A stretch of DNA of 64,000 nt, taken from the NCBI GenBank assembly GCA_023439185.1, contig JAEXOR010000044.1, positions 201,837 to 265,836 of the forward strand. The letters run 5' to 3'. Shown here in pieces: positions 8,968-17,286 of the stretch; within the stretch, counting starts at the first letter, position 1, and every line of letters begins with the position of its first letter. Below the pieces are notes generated by a model. The model made no database searches and was not told where the DNA came from. It saw nothing but the letters and a program-made list of their open reading frames with translations. The stretch is from Bacillota bacterium (GTDB lineage Bacteria > Bacillota > Desulfotomaculia > Desulfotomaculales > Desulfallaceae). The translations under genes and the position numbers were made by a program.

Positions 8968-9192
8968 ATGAGTAAGGAATATACTGAAGAGGCGGTATTG
9001 GAGAAAATCCACGAGCTTTTTGATGCCCTCTATAATCACAATGGATACGGGGAAATGCGTGTGGAGATGCGCTTTCTGAAGAAGGGCCAAAAAGAGGTCA
9101 TCATCCATTGCGGTAAACAGTATCGCTACGTATTGGACTACCCCGGCCGGGCGGTCGGGGAAAATCCGCACCGGGAAAAAGCGAGAGCTTGA
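8968..9192 (+). CDS. Small conserved-looking protein of unknown function, iron-regulated
   Basis: 74 residues from the ATG at 8968, preceded by GGACGGGGG; an in-frame ATG at 8920 would add 16 residues but has no ribosome binding site. The protein is charged and soluble (EAVLEKIHELFDALYNHNGYGEMRVEMRFL ends a helix then beta strands), with no signal peptide or membrane segment, and one Cys-His pair (IIHCGKQYR). I do not recognise a family. It is transcribed from a Fur-box promoter with a long leader carrying the 18-bp palindrome, so it probably belongs to the iron-starvation response. It ends 229 bases before the pilus operon; that gap shows no RNA motif or gene. Confidence 0.65.
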   Translation: MSKEYTEEAVLEKIHELFDALYNHNGYGEMRVEMRFLKKGQKEVIIHCGKQYRYVLDYPGRAVGENPHREKARA

Positions 9193-9421
9193 ATTGTTCC
9201 CGGCTAAGCGTTTATGGTGGCGCTGCCGGAAATTGACGAGGGCGCTGCTAGCCGGTCTTTTAATAAGTAAAGGAGGTGATGGCAGGGCGGCGGCCCGCGG
9301 GCGGGCGGTTGCCGCAGAAATGTTTTTTGCGGGCGCGGGGCCTGAATAATTCTTTCTAAATTATAAAATTAACTGGAAGGCGGTTCTGTGGGTGAATCCT
9401 TCCGTACGAGGAGGAAAACGC

Positions 9422-10417
9422 GTGAGAAAAAGGATTAATAAGCTGTTACGGAATAAGGGCGGTTTCACCCTGCTGGAACTGGTCATCGTGCTGGCCGTTA
9501 TGGGGTTTTTGGTGGCCATGATTGCGCCGCGGATAATGGGCTTGGACGGTGCTGCCAGATCTCACAGTGCTGAGGCAAACGCGCAGAGGATTGAACAGGT
9601 CGTATCAGGCTCCATACTGCACATGGGCTACCTGCCGGGTGGTCTGACAAACCTGGTTTCATATGACGGTACTAATTATCATATTGCTGGCGGTACAGAT
9701 TCTACCTCGGGTAATCCCATTAATACGGTGGATGGTTCATCTATTGGCCAAAATGTCTTCAGTCAAGCTTTTCTGGACAACAATAATCTGACGCTGCACG
9801 CATTGACAAATAATGAGATCCTTGAACTTGCCAGTATGGGCATTACGCATTTGTACAACTTGAACTATGGAGCTGGCATGTCGCCCCGCAATGAAAGAGT
9901 TGACTTGCTTAATGCGAATGGCACCGTCAGCACCGCCGCAACTGGCCTTAATGTGCTCATGGTGGGTGACGGATCAACTTCAACGGCAGCTCTGGACCCA
10001 GCTGACCTAACGGATGCCTTAGTTCTGAACAACCCCGAATATATGTACCGCATCGTTTTGGGTATCGGGCCGGAGAGCGAATTTGTCAAGTGGAAGGTCA
10101 TGGATAAAGACCCCGTCCTTCCAGGCATGGATGCCGCTTTTGATAACTATTGCGTGCTGCTGCCCCGCCTGCAGTCTACATTGCAGCTTGTTGCTGTCGC
10201 TGGTACCATGACAGATCCAATCGCAAGTTCTGTTACATTTGAGAATGAAGCAGGTAAGACAAAACAGTTGGGGTTCGCATTGCCTACCGAATTGGGCTCT
10301 CTGGGTGCCAATTCGACAGAGGGATTATCGACGATTTACCTGATGTCTCCGGATGGCAGTAAACTTACCAGAGATGACGACGGACTGTTTGCATTTGATT
10401 CGGCTGATATAGAATAA
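9422..10417 (+). CDS. Type IV prepilin/pseudopilin
   Basis: 331 residues. The N terminus has a class III prepilin signal: basic leader ending RNKGG, cleavage before FTLLELVIVLAVMGFLVAMIAPRI, with Glu at mature position 5 and a hydrophobic helix. The GTG at 9422 is chosen because GAGGAGG lies 7 bases upstream; the frame could extend to 9392 without a site. The remainder is a large, polar, probably extracellular domain without recognisable pilin disulphide. It heads the pilus operon and is a candidate major or minor pilin. Confidence 0.85.
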   Translation: MRKRINKLLRNKGGFTLLELVIVLAVMGFLVAMIAPRIMGLDGAARSHSAEANAQRIEQVVSGSILHMGYLPGGLTNLVSYDGTNYHIAGGTDSTSGNPINTVDGSSIGQNVFSQAFLDNNNLTLHALTNNEILELASMGITHLYNLNYGAGMSPRNERVDLLNANGTVSTAATGLNVLMVGDGSTSTAALDPADLTDALVLNNPEYMYRIVLGIGPESEFVKWKVMDKDPVLPGMDAAFDNYCVLLPRLQSTLQLVAVAGTMTDPIASSVTFENEAGKTKQLGFALPTELGSLGANSTEGLSTIYLMSPDGSKLTRDDDGLFAFDSADIE

Positions 10418-10461
10418 AAAAACAGCTTAATAACAAGTATGCGGCAATGTTTACCGAAGGG

Positions 10462-10491
10462 CCGGGCGCGCCCGGAAGGGCGCCCGGTCTT
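10462..10491 (+). terminator. Possible terminator or RNA hairpin after the pilin gene
   Basis: CCGGGCGC/GCGCCCGG inverted repeat (10462-10469 with 10480-10487) followed by TCTTTCT. It could reduce transcription into the next gene and raise the ratio of the first pilin. A second GC-rich hairpin follows at about 10514-10542. The 239-base gap holds no gene. Confidence 0.4.
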
Positions 10492-10656
10492 TCTCCCTCA
10501 CCCGGCACGGCAGGCGTCGCCCGGTTGCGCCGGGTGGCGCCTCCGGCCTGGTACTTAAACGGAAGTTTAAATGATGTAGTCCGCAAAATCAGATCGCCCG
10601 GGGTGTCGTGCAAAAGACTTGGGGACGGAGCGCCGCCGTTGTCTGGAGGGTGGAGA

Positions 10657-12270
10657 ATGAACCGGGGCGTCAAAAAAAATTCGGCCGGCTTTACCCTGTT
10701 GGAGCTTATTATCGTTATTGCCATTTTGGGCATTTTGGTCTCCGTGGTGGTGCCGGCGTTTGGTTACATAACCGGAAAGCAGTACGACAAGCTTACCCGG
10801 GAGAAGCTGGAGGCCGTCCGTACGGCCATCGCCGGCCCGCAGAACACCTATGACGAACGCGGCCTGCGAGTGGTCCGGGGGTACGCTGGGGACCTGGACG
10901 CCCTGCCCAAGCTGTATAAATGCGTCTGGGATTCCGGTGACAAGCGCTGGAATACGGTGGCTGAAGAAGTCTACCATGGCGGCGACCTGACCACTGACCC
11001 CGCTCATCCTTACATCGGTCAACCCTGCGGCCTGTGGGAAAGGGAAACCGGCGAGGAAAGCCCGGGAACCGACTGGAAGGGGCCTTATTTGGGTTACCCA
11101 AAGGCCCTCTATGCCAATAAGGATCAGGAGGGCATCAGTCCCTTGCGGAAAACCGAAGGGATTCTGTCCGACGCCTGGGGCCGGGCGCTGTTTTTCATCA
11201 AAGAGCAGGACGCCGACGGCGTCTGCCTGTTGATCATCAGCGCCGGCCCGGACGGTGAGGCGGCGCTGCCGCCGGAGAATTTACCGGCGGGGCCGCTGGG
11301 GAGAAATGCTTATCGGAACGCGACTGATCCGGAAAACAAAAACAAGGACAACATTGTGTTGGAAATTACTCCGGAAGAGTGGCTGACGCCCAATCAGGGC
11401 ATTCAGAAGGAACGAACCCGGCAGATCCTGGAGCAGGTCCGCACCGCCCTGCTGGGCCCGGCGGACGCCTACGATCCCCTGGGGCGGCGCATTGTCGGGG
11501 GGTATATAGGGGACATGGGCCAGTGGCCCACGCTTTGGGAGTGGAACGCCGAGGAGGAGAAGTGGGCCGTTTCCGTCTCTGATGAGGGGCAGCCCCGAGA
11601 AGGGCAGCCCCGGGGCCTGTGGGTTTGGACCGGTTCCGATGAGGGTTACAGTGATCATGAGCAAGGCGGCGGGCGCGACACAGGGTTTTGCTGGCGGGGG
11701 CCTTACCTGTCAAAGCCCTGGGAAGAGGGGGAAAATGAAGTTTTACGCGACGCCTGGGACAGGGCGTTGAAATTCGAACTGGGAACTAAAACCCTCACCA
11801 TTACCAGTGCCGGTCCGGATAAGGATTATGGCACCGCAGATGACAACCAAAAAATAGAGATTGCTTTGGACCAGTGGCTGGTTCGTGAAATGCAGGTGAG
11901 GGGCAGTGTGCGCAATGAGACGCCCAGGGTGTATGTGGAAGACCCACCGGATTCGGGTCAATGGGTGCCGGTGCCGGACACTGAACAGCCCGACGACGCG
12001 GAACTGCAACTCAGGCTTTACCACCGGCCGGGCGAGGAACCCCTGGAAGTCTCCGTGACGGCGTCTGCCGGGGAGACTGTTCACTTTGCCCTTTCCGCCC
12101 CGGTTAGTGGTATTAGTGCGGGCCTGCGGCGGCTGGAAGTGAATATGGCGGCGGGCGGCCTGGCAGGTCCGAACAATTTGTCCTTGTTTATTGGAGCGTG
12201 GGGCACTCAGTCGCCGGCGGAGGGAAAGCTGACGATACTTGTCAATAATCCAGTAACAACCGGGCCATAG
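10657..12270 (+). CDS. Very large GspG-like pseudopilin with internally duplicated domain
   Basis: 537 residues from the ATG at 10657 (TGGAGGGTGGAGA upstream); the longer open frame to 10447 is GC-rich leader without a start signal. Prepilin signal: NSAG then FTLLELIIVIAILGILVSVVV. The body contains two tandem copies of a pseudopilin-like domain: the first begins REKLEAVRTAIAGPQNTYD and ends near DAWGRALFF, the second begins RTRQILEQVRTALLGPADAYD and ends near DAWDRALKF. DAWGRAL resembles the GspG DPWGNPY signature. A beta-rich C-terminal tail follows (from about residue 410). Typical GspG is ~150 residues, so this is an unusual extended pilus tip or substrate-binding subunit candidate. Confidence 0.8.
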   Translation: MNRGVKKNSAGFTLLELIIVIAILGILVSVVVPAFGYITGKQYDKLTREKLEAVRTAIAGPQNTYDERGLRVVRGYAGDLDALPKLYKCVWDSGDKRWNTVAEEVYHGGDLTTDPAHPYIGQPCGLWERETGEESPGTDWKGPYLGYPKALYANKDQEGISPLRKTEGILSDAWGRALFFIKEQDADGVCLLIISAGPDGEAALPPENLPAGPLGRNAYRNATDPENKNKDNIVLEITPEEWLTPNQGIQKERTRQILEQVRTALLGPADAYDPLGRRIVGGYIGDMGQWPTLWEWNAEEEKWAVSVSDEGQPREGQPRGLWVWTGSDEGYSDHEQGGGRDTGFCWRGPYLSKPWEEGENEVLRDAWDRALKFELGTKTLTITSAGPDKDYGTADDNQKIEIALDQWLVREMQVRGSVRNETPRVYVEDPPDSGQWVPVPDTEQPDDAELQLRLYHRPGEEPLEVSVTASAGETVHFALSAPVSGISAGLRRLEVNMAAGGLAGPNNLSLFIGAWGTQSPAEGKLTILVNNPVTTGP

Positions 12271-12292
12271 TGGATTGGAGGAATGGGTTCTC

Positions 12293-13810
12293 TTGCTCTC
12301 TGTTTTAGCCGTTGAGATTGACGGGATGACCCTGAGGGCCGCCGTGATCAGACGCAATTTTAAAGGCTTTACGGTCAGCGACTGCCTGAAGATTGACCGC
12401 GCCGGGGAATCCGATCTGATAACGGCGGAAGAGCTGTCCATGCTCACCTCCCGGATTGCCAGATGCCCCAAAAACGCGGTGGTGATAAGTCCCCTGGCGG
12501 TTGTGATTGAAGTGGCCATGGACAAAAAAAGAGTGCGCAAGATGAGACCGTACCAGTTAAAAGAGGCGTTGCGCTGGGAAGCGGAGCCGTACATGACCAT
12601 CCCGGCCGCCGAGAGTCTGGTGGGTTATGAACTGGGCCTGGATACCGGGGAAGGAAATGTGGAGCTCTGGGTATCCATGATGCCGGAAGAAGATTACCGC
12701 AGCCTGAAGGAGACCTTTGCCGGCAGCGGGCTGAAGTTGAAAAAAGTCTACCCTCCGGATGTTTGTTTTCCCGTGGCGGCCATGCCGGCCAGCAAAAGGA
12801 AAGATCGGGTGGTGGTGGATCTGGGCCGGCAGACCATGAAGGCCGCTCTGATTGAAGACGGCGAAATTGCGACTTTCAGAACCCTGCCGACGAGCCTGGC
12901 GGCAACCCGCGCCCACCTTGACGGCCTGCCCGCTCCCGAATTGGAGTCGTCGCTCAAGGATATTTTTGCGGCCTGGGATATTGCCGGCCGTGAAGTCGTG
13001 CTTACCGGTCCCGGCGGGCTTGACGCCGATATTGTCGACTTTTTCCGCAATGGGCTGGGTTTCAATGCCGCCGCCCTGGAACTGCCGGCCGGAGCTGGCG
13101 GGGGGCCGGAATATGCCTCCGTCACCGGCGCCGGACTGCGCCAGCTCCGTGTTTTTGGCGGCTGGAAAACCGTCGGCCTGGACGATGGCGTGGATCTGGG
13201 TTTGCTGATCCGGCAGAGGGTGCAGATTCTGCCCGTGGTGGCGGTACTGATGGTGGTGGTGCTTTTTCTCGGCCACTACTTTTACTTGAGAAATCAGCTT
13301 GACCGGGCCGGCGCGGAGGTCGGCGCCCTGACCGCGCAAAAGGAAGCGTATACCAGGCTGCAGGGCGAGGCGGCCGAACTGGAAAATCAGGTGGCCGCTC
13401 TGAAGCAAAAAGCGGAGTTCATTGAAGGGCACGCCCTGGATTCGGAAAAGATCCTTTTGCTGCTGCTTTCCGTTGCGGCGCGCAGCGGCGGGGGCGGGGA
13501 AATCTCGCGTCTGAATGTCCAGTATCTTCCCGGTGACCAGATCTCGCTGGAGGGGCAGGGGATGAGCCCAGCCAGTGTCGATTTGCTGGCCCTGACCATG
13601 CAAAAAGAAACCTGGTGCAAGCACGCAATGGTAGAGAGCATTACCCGGGAGGAAACCACCGAAACGGTTAGTTATAAAATGTTTAACCTGCTGGGCGAAG
13701 AAGAAGTGGGCACCACGGAATTGGAGAAGACCGTCTACAAGTTTAAAATTAAGGTTTCTGTGGACCGGCAGGCGGATTTGAACTCATTATTATCGTCATT
13801 ACCAGGTTGA
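12293..13810 (+). CDS. PilM-PilN fusion (GspL-like assembly platform protein)
   Basis: About 505 residues. Residues ~1-310 are an actin-like ATPase fold of the PilM type (LAVEIDG start, VVDLGRQTMKAALIEDG phosphate loop). A single transmembrane helix (about 312-332) then leads to a coiled coil and a PilN-like ferredoxin-fold domain. In most type IV pilus systems PilM and PilN are separate; the fusion resembles GspL of type II secretion. The start is uncertain: TTG at 12293 lies 11 bases after GGAGG, whereas the TTG at 12275 has no site upstream. It would link the cytoplasmic ATPase to PilO and the pilins. Confidence 0.75.
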   Translation: MLSVLAVEIDGMTLRAAVIRRNFKGFTVSDCLKIDRAGESDLITAEELSMLTSRIARCPKNAVVISPLAVVIEVAMDKKRVRKMRPYQLKEALRWEAEPYMTIPAAESLVGYELGLDTGEGNVELWVSMMPEEDYRSLKETFAGSGLKLKKVYPPDVCFPVAAMPASKRKDRVVVDLGRQTMKAALIEDGEIATFRTLPTSLAATRAHLDGLPAPELESSLKDIFAAWDIAGREVVLTGPGGLDADIVDFFRNGLGFNAAALELPAGAGGGPEYASVTGAGLRQLRVFGGWKTVGLDDGVDLGLLIRQRVQILPVVAVLMVVVLFLGHYFYLRNQLDRAGAEVGALTAQKEAYTRLQGEAAELENQVAALKQKAEFIEGHALDSEKILLLLLSVAARSGGGGEISRLNVQYLPGDQISLEGQGMSPASVDLLALTMQKETWCKHAMVESITREETTETVSYKMFNLLGEEEVGTTELEKTVYKFKIKVSVDRQADLNSLLSSLPG

Positions 13811-13825
13811 AGGAGCCGGCGGAAG

Positions 13826-14485
13826 ATGAAATGGCAGTTGACCAGGGTACAGCAGATATTGATCTTGATTGTGGCCGTTGCCGCGGGTTTTTATTTCTAC
13901 CTGAGCAAGGTCTATGATCCGGTGATGAATGAATACAAAGCGGTAAGCCAGGAACTGATGTCTCTGCGCGACGAAGTGCTGGGCCGGGACTTGGCTGCCG
14001 GGTCTAAAAATCTGGAAGAAAGAATTAAAAAGAGCAGACAAGAGATAGAAAATATAACCAATCGTTTAAGTGCGCAAACAGTTTTAAAGAAAGCGCAATC
14101 GGACAGTGAGGTCACCGAAGCCCTGGCTGAAATCAACCGCCTGGCCTTAAGCTGCGGGATGGATGTGATTAAACTGGAATCCAAGTTCGCGTCGGAAGAA
14201 AAAGTCGCTAAGTCAGGCAAACCGGCCCAGTCCGGCGGCGGGGACGAAAATGCCGCGGTCATGGTGGCGGAAGAGGCCGGTAATTTCGATTGGCGGGAAT
14301 ACCAGGTGGTTTACAGTGGAGACGGCGCTGCTCTGATTAATTTTATTGAGAAGAAAATGAAAGCGAATTATCTGGTGCTGATCGATAACGCGAAAATCGA
14401 CCGCGGGGAAGAGAAGGGCAAGGACGCCGGTAAAAACGGCGAAAAAGATCCTGGTACCAGGATAACCGTTGATCTGTTGATCTAA
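13826..14485 (+). CDS. pilO: PilO-like pilus assembly protein
   Basis: 219 residues: short cytoplasmic N terminus, one transmembrane helix (about 10-28), long coiled coil (about 35-90) and a small alpha/beta domain with LINFIEKKMKANYLVLID, matching the PilO/GspM layout. It begins 15 bases after the PilM-PilN fusion gene, its expected partner in the inner-membrane alignment complex. The C-terminal lysine-rich insertion (GEEKGKDAGKNGEKD) is low complexity. Confidence 0.8.
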   Translation: MKWQLTRVQQILILIVAVAAGFYFYLSKVYDPVMNEYKAVSQELMSLRDEVLGRDLAAGSKNLEERIKKSRQEIENITNRLSAQTVLKKAQSDSEVTEALAEINRLALSCGMDVIKLESKFASEEKVAKSGKPAQSGGGDENAAVMVAEEAGNFDWREYQVVYSGDGAALINFIEKKMKANYLVLIDNAKIDRGEEKGKDAGKNGEKDPGTRITVDLLI

Positions 14486-14500
14486 GGGAGGGATAGTTTG

Positions 14501-15604
14501 ATGAGCCGGGCATTTGCTTCAGCGGCCGAAAGCAAAGTGGTTTTTCATATTGAGCAATTGCTGAAGGAGGCCAGGGATCAAGACGCCACCGACCTGCACC
14601 TGACGGCAAGCACGCCGCCGGTATTCCGGGTGGGAGGACGCCTGCAATGCCGGGATTGCTACAGCCCGTTGACCCCGGAGGATATCAAGCGCCTTGTGTA
14701 CCAGCTTTTGAATCCCCGCCAGATTGAGGTTTTGGAAAAGATGCTGTCGGTGGATCTGGCCGTCGGCCTGGGCGGAGTGGGGCGGTTCCGGGTGAACGCT
14801 TATTTTCAAAGGGGCGCTGTCACCTGCGTTATCCGCCGGCTGGCTGACGACATTCCCTTGCTTGAAAACCTGGGTTTGCCGGAGTCCGTTTACGGCCTGT
14901 CCGACTTGCCCAACGGGCTGGTCCTGGTTACCGGCTCCACCGGCAGCGGCAAGTCAACCACGCTGGCGGCCATTATCGACCGGATTAACGGGAAGCACAG
15001 CCACAACATTATCACCATCGAAGACCCCATCGAATATGTCCATTTCAACCGGCAAAGCATTATCAACCAGCGGGAACTGCATACCGATGTAAATTCCTTT
15101 GGCGATGCCCTCCGTTCCGCCCTGCGCTCGGACCCCGACGTCATTCTGGTGGGTGAAATGCGGGACCTGGAGACCATCCGCGCCGCCATTATGGCGGCGG
15201 AAACCGGGCACCTGGTCTTTTCCACTCTGCACTCCCGGGACGCCGTCTCTTCAGTCAACAGAATGGTCGGCGCCTTCCCGCCGGGGGAACAGGGGCAAAT
15301 CAGGCAGCAGCTGTCCGTTTCGTTGAAGGCGGTGATTTCACAGCAGCTGCTGCCCGGCGCCGACGCCAGGGGGCGGGTGATGGCCGCGGAAGTAATGGTG
15401 GTAACGCCGGCCATCAGCAATCTGATCCGCCTGGGCAAGCAGGAACACATCCACCTGGCCATGGAGACGGGCGCCAAACTGGGTATGCAGACCATGGAGC
15501 AAGCATTGGAAATGCAGGCCAAAACAGGAGCTATAGACCATGACACGGCGCTGAAAGCCGCCCGCAATCCGGCGCTGATGAAGGAAAGATTAGCCCTTAA
15601 ATAA
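14501..15604 (+). CDS. pilT: Type IV pilus retraction ATPase PilT
   Basis: 367 residues. Motifs: Walker A GSTGSGKSTT, Asp box TIEDPIEYVH, Walker B DPDVILVGEMRD, His box GHLVFSTLHSRDA and the PilT-type AISNLIRLGK near the C terminus. The ATG at 14501 follows GGAGGG by 8 bases. PilT hexamers power pilus retraction, giving twitching motility or DNA uptake. Retraction ATPase presence argues that the locus builds a dynamic pilus rather than only a secretion pseudopilus. Confidence 0.93.
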   Translation: MSRAFASAAESKVVFHIEQLLKEARDQDATDLHLTASTPPVFRVGGRLQCRDCYSPLTPEDIKRLVYQLLNPRQIEVLEKMLSVDLAVGLGGVGRFRVNAYFQRGAVTCVIRRLADDIPLLENLGLPESVYGLSDLPNGLVLVTGSTGSGKSTTLAAIIDRINGKHSHNIITIEDPIEYVHFNRQSIINQRELHTDVNSFGDALRSALRSDPDVILVGEMRDLETIRAAIMAAETGHLVFSTLHSRDAVSSVNRMVGAFPPGEQGQIRQQLSVSLKAVISQQLLPGADARGRVMAAEVMVVTPAISNLIRLGKQEHIHLAMETGAKLGMQTMEQALEMQAKTGAIDHDTALKAARNPALMKERLALK

Positions 15605-15618
15605 CGGGATGGAATAGG

Positions 15619-17250
15619 ATGCCAAGACAAAGGCTGGGAGAGTTTCTTGCCGCCAGGGGCGTGCTGAGCCGGGAGGAACTGGTTGCGGCGCTGAAGGCCC
15701 AGCGCGGTTCAAAGAAGAAATTGGGCGAGGTGCTTGTAGATCTGGGGTATCTGCAGGAGGCTCAGTTGACTCCTTTATTGGGTGAATTCTTTGGCCTGCC
15801 GGTCTTTGCCATGGATGAAGTCCGGGCTACTCCCGAAATTCTGGCCATGGTGCCCAGGCCGGTGGCGCTGAAATACAACATTATACCCGTGGCTTTGAAG
15901 GAAAATGACTTGCTGGTCGCTTGTTCCGAACCGGTTAACAGCGCCATCCTGGAAAACCTGCGCCGGCTTACCGGTAAAAGGGTGCACCCGGTCCTGATGG
16001 GCTTCTCGGAGTTGGCCGGGGTGCGTCAAATGGCTTATTCCGGGGAGGTCGAGGAGCCCGCGGATGAGGAGCCGGCCGCTCCGGAAGTTCCGGACGACGC
16101 GATTAAAATGTTGGATGATCTGCTTCTGCAGGCCATCGCCCAGCGCGCCTCGGACCTGCACCTGGAGCCGGTGACCGACGGCCTGCGCGTCCGGATGCGC
16201 GTCGACGGCACCCTCCGGACGGTGGACCGGATGCCCGCCACCCTGGCGCCGCTGTTGATTTCCCGGATCAAGGTGCTGTGCAATATGAATATCGCCGATA
16301 AGCGCAGCCCCCAGGACGGCGGGTGCGTATTCAGCCAAAACGGCAGCGGTTCCATGAACTTAAGGGTTTCCACCATCCCCTGCGCCCGGGGGGAAAAGGC
16401 GGTGCTGAGGCTTTTGCCTTCCCAGGACCAGCTGCTGGGCATCGAGGACCTGGGCATGGAAAAGGATATCAAGGATTCCTTCCGCAGCCTGCTGGAACTG
16501 CCCCACGGGCTGATCCTGGTTACCGGGCCCACCGGCAGCGGCAAAACCAACACCTTGTACGCCGCCCTCAAGTACCTGCGCAGCGACAGCGCGAACATCA
16601 TCACCGTGGAAGACCCCATCGAGCTGCAGATGGAGGGGATTACCCAGACCCAGGTGGACTATTCGTCCAAAAGGCTGACCTTCAGCAGCGCCCTGCGGGC
16701 CATTTTGCGGCAGGACCCCGACGTGATCATGGTGGGGGAAATCCGGGACGGCGAGACCGCCGGCCTGGCCCTGCAGGCCGCCCTCACCGGCCACCTGGTG
16801 CTTTCCACCCTGCACACCAATGACGCGGCCAGCGCGGTGGAACGGCTGGTGGACATGGGCTGCGAGCGTTACCTGGTGAACTCCGCCCTGCGGGCCGTGC
16901 TGGCCCAGCGGTTGGTGCGGGTTATCTGCCCCAAATGCCGGCAGCCGCATGCCCCCGCCGCCGGGGAGTTGTCGGCCCTGGGGCTGGAGCCCGGCGCCGG
17001 CGGGGAATTTTACACCGGCCGGGGCTGCGCCTTTTGCCAGGGCACGGGCTACCGGGGCCGGACGGGCATTTTTGAATTGCTGGTCCTGGATCACGAGCTG
17101 CAGAAAATAATCGCCTCCGGCGGCGATACCGTGGCCATCAAGGAATACGCCGGGGACAAAATGCGCTCCTTGCGCCAGGACGGCGTCGGCAAGCTGCGCC
17201 GGGGCGTGTCCACCGTGGCCGACATCCTGCGGGCCACCCTGGAATGGTAA
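15619..17250 (+). CDS. pilB: Pilus extension ATPase PilB/GspE with MshEN domain
   Basis: 543 residues. The N terminus has two MshEN-type repeats (RLGEFLAARGVLSREELVAAL, then KLGEVLVDLGYLQEAQLTPLL), the pattern known to bind cyclic di-GMP in MshE-like ATPases. The C-terminal ATPase has Walker A GPTGSGKTNT, Asp box TVEDPIELQ, Walker B DPDVIMVGEIRD and a tetracysteine zinc motif CPKC...CAFC. It drives pilin polymerisation. Fourteen bases separate it from pilT. Control of extension by c-di-GMP is inferred from the MshEN residues. Confidence 0.93.
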   Translation: MPRQRLGEFLAARGVLSREELVAALKAQRGSKKKLGEVLVDLGYLQEAQLTPLLGEFFGLPVFAMDEVRATPEILAMVPRPVALKYNIIPVALKENDLLVACSEPVNSAILENLRRLTGKRVHPVLMGFSELAGVRQMAYSGEVEEPADEEPAAPEVPDDAIKMLDDLLLQAIAQRASDLHLEPVTDGLRVRMRVDGTLRTVDRMPATLAPLLISRIKVLCNMNIADKRSPQDGGCVFSQNGSGSMNLRVSTIPCARGEKAVLRLLPSQDQLLGIEDLGMEKDIKDSFRSLLELPHGLILVTGPTGSGKTNTLYAALKYLRSDSANIITVEDPIELQMEGITQTQVDYSSKRLTFSSALRAILRQDPDVIMVGEIRDGETAGLALQAALTGHLVLSTLHTNDAASAVERLVDMGCERYLVNSALRAVLAQRLVRVICPKCRQPHAPAAGELSALGLEPGAGGEFYTGRGCAFCQGTGYRGRTGIFELLVLDHELQKIIASGGDTVAIKEYAGDKMRSLRQDGVGKLRRGVSTVADILRATLEW

Positions 17251-17286
17251 ATATAAATGATTGCATAAAGGCAGGTGTAAATTTAT

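Noticed and set aside
9284..9367. 27-codon ORF after AAAGGAGGTG upstream of the pilin gene
   Set aside because: The ribosome binding site directly abuts the ATG, and the arginine/glycine-rich translation looks like GC-rich noncoding sequence.
10500..10656. Possible c-di-GMP (GEMM) riboswitch before the large pseudopilin gene, because of a CCTCCGGCCT stretch
   Set aside because: The core GGGCAAACC, GNRA and GGGACGCAAAGCC elements are missing; only GC-rich hairpins are present.
10447..10656. N-terminal extension of the large pseudopilin
   Set aside because: A prepilin leader must sit close to the cleavage site, and the only good ribosome binding site precedes the ATG at 10657.
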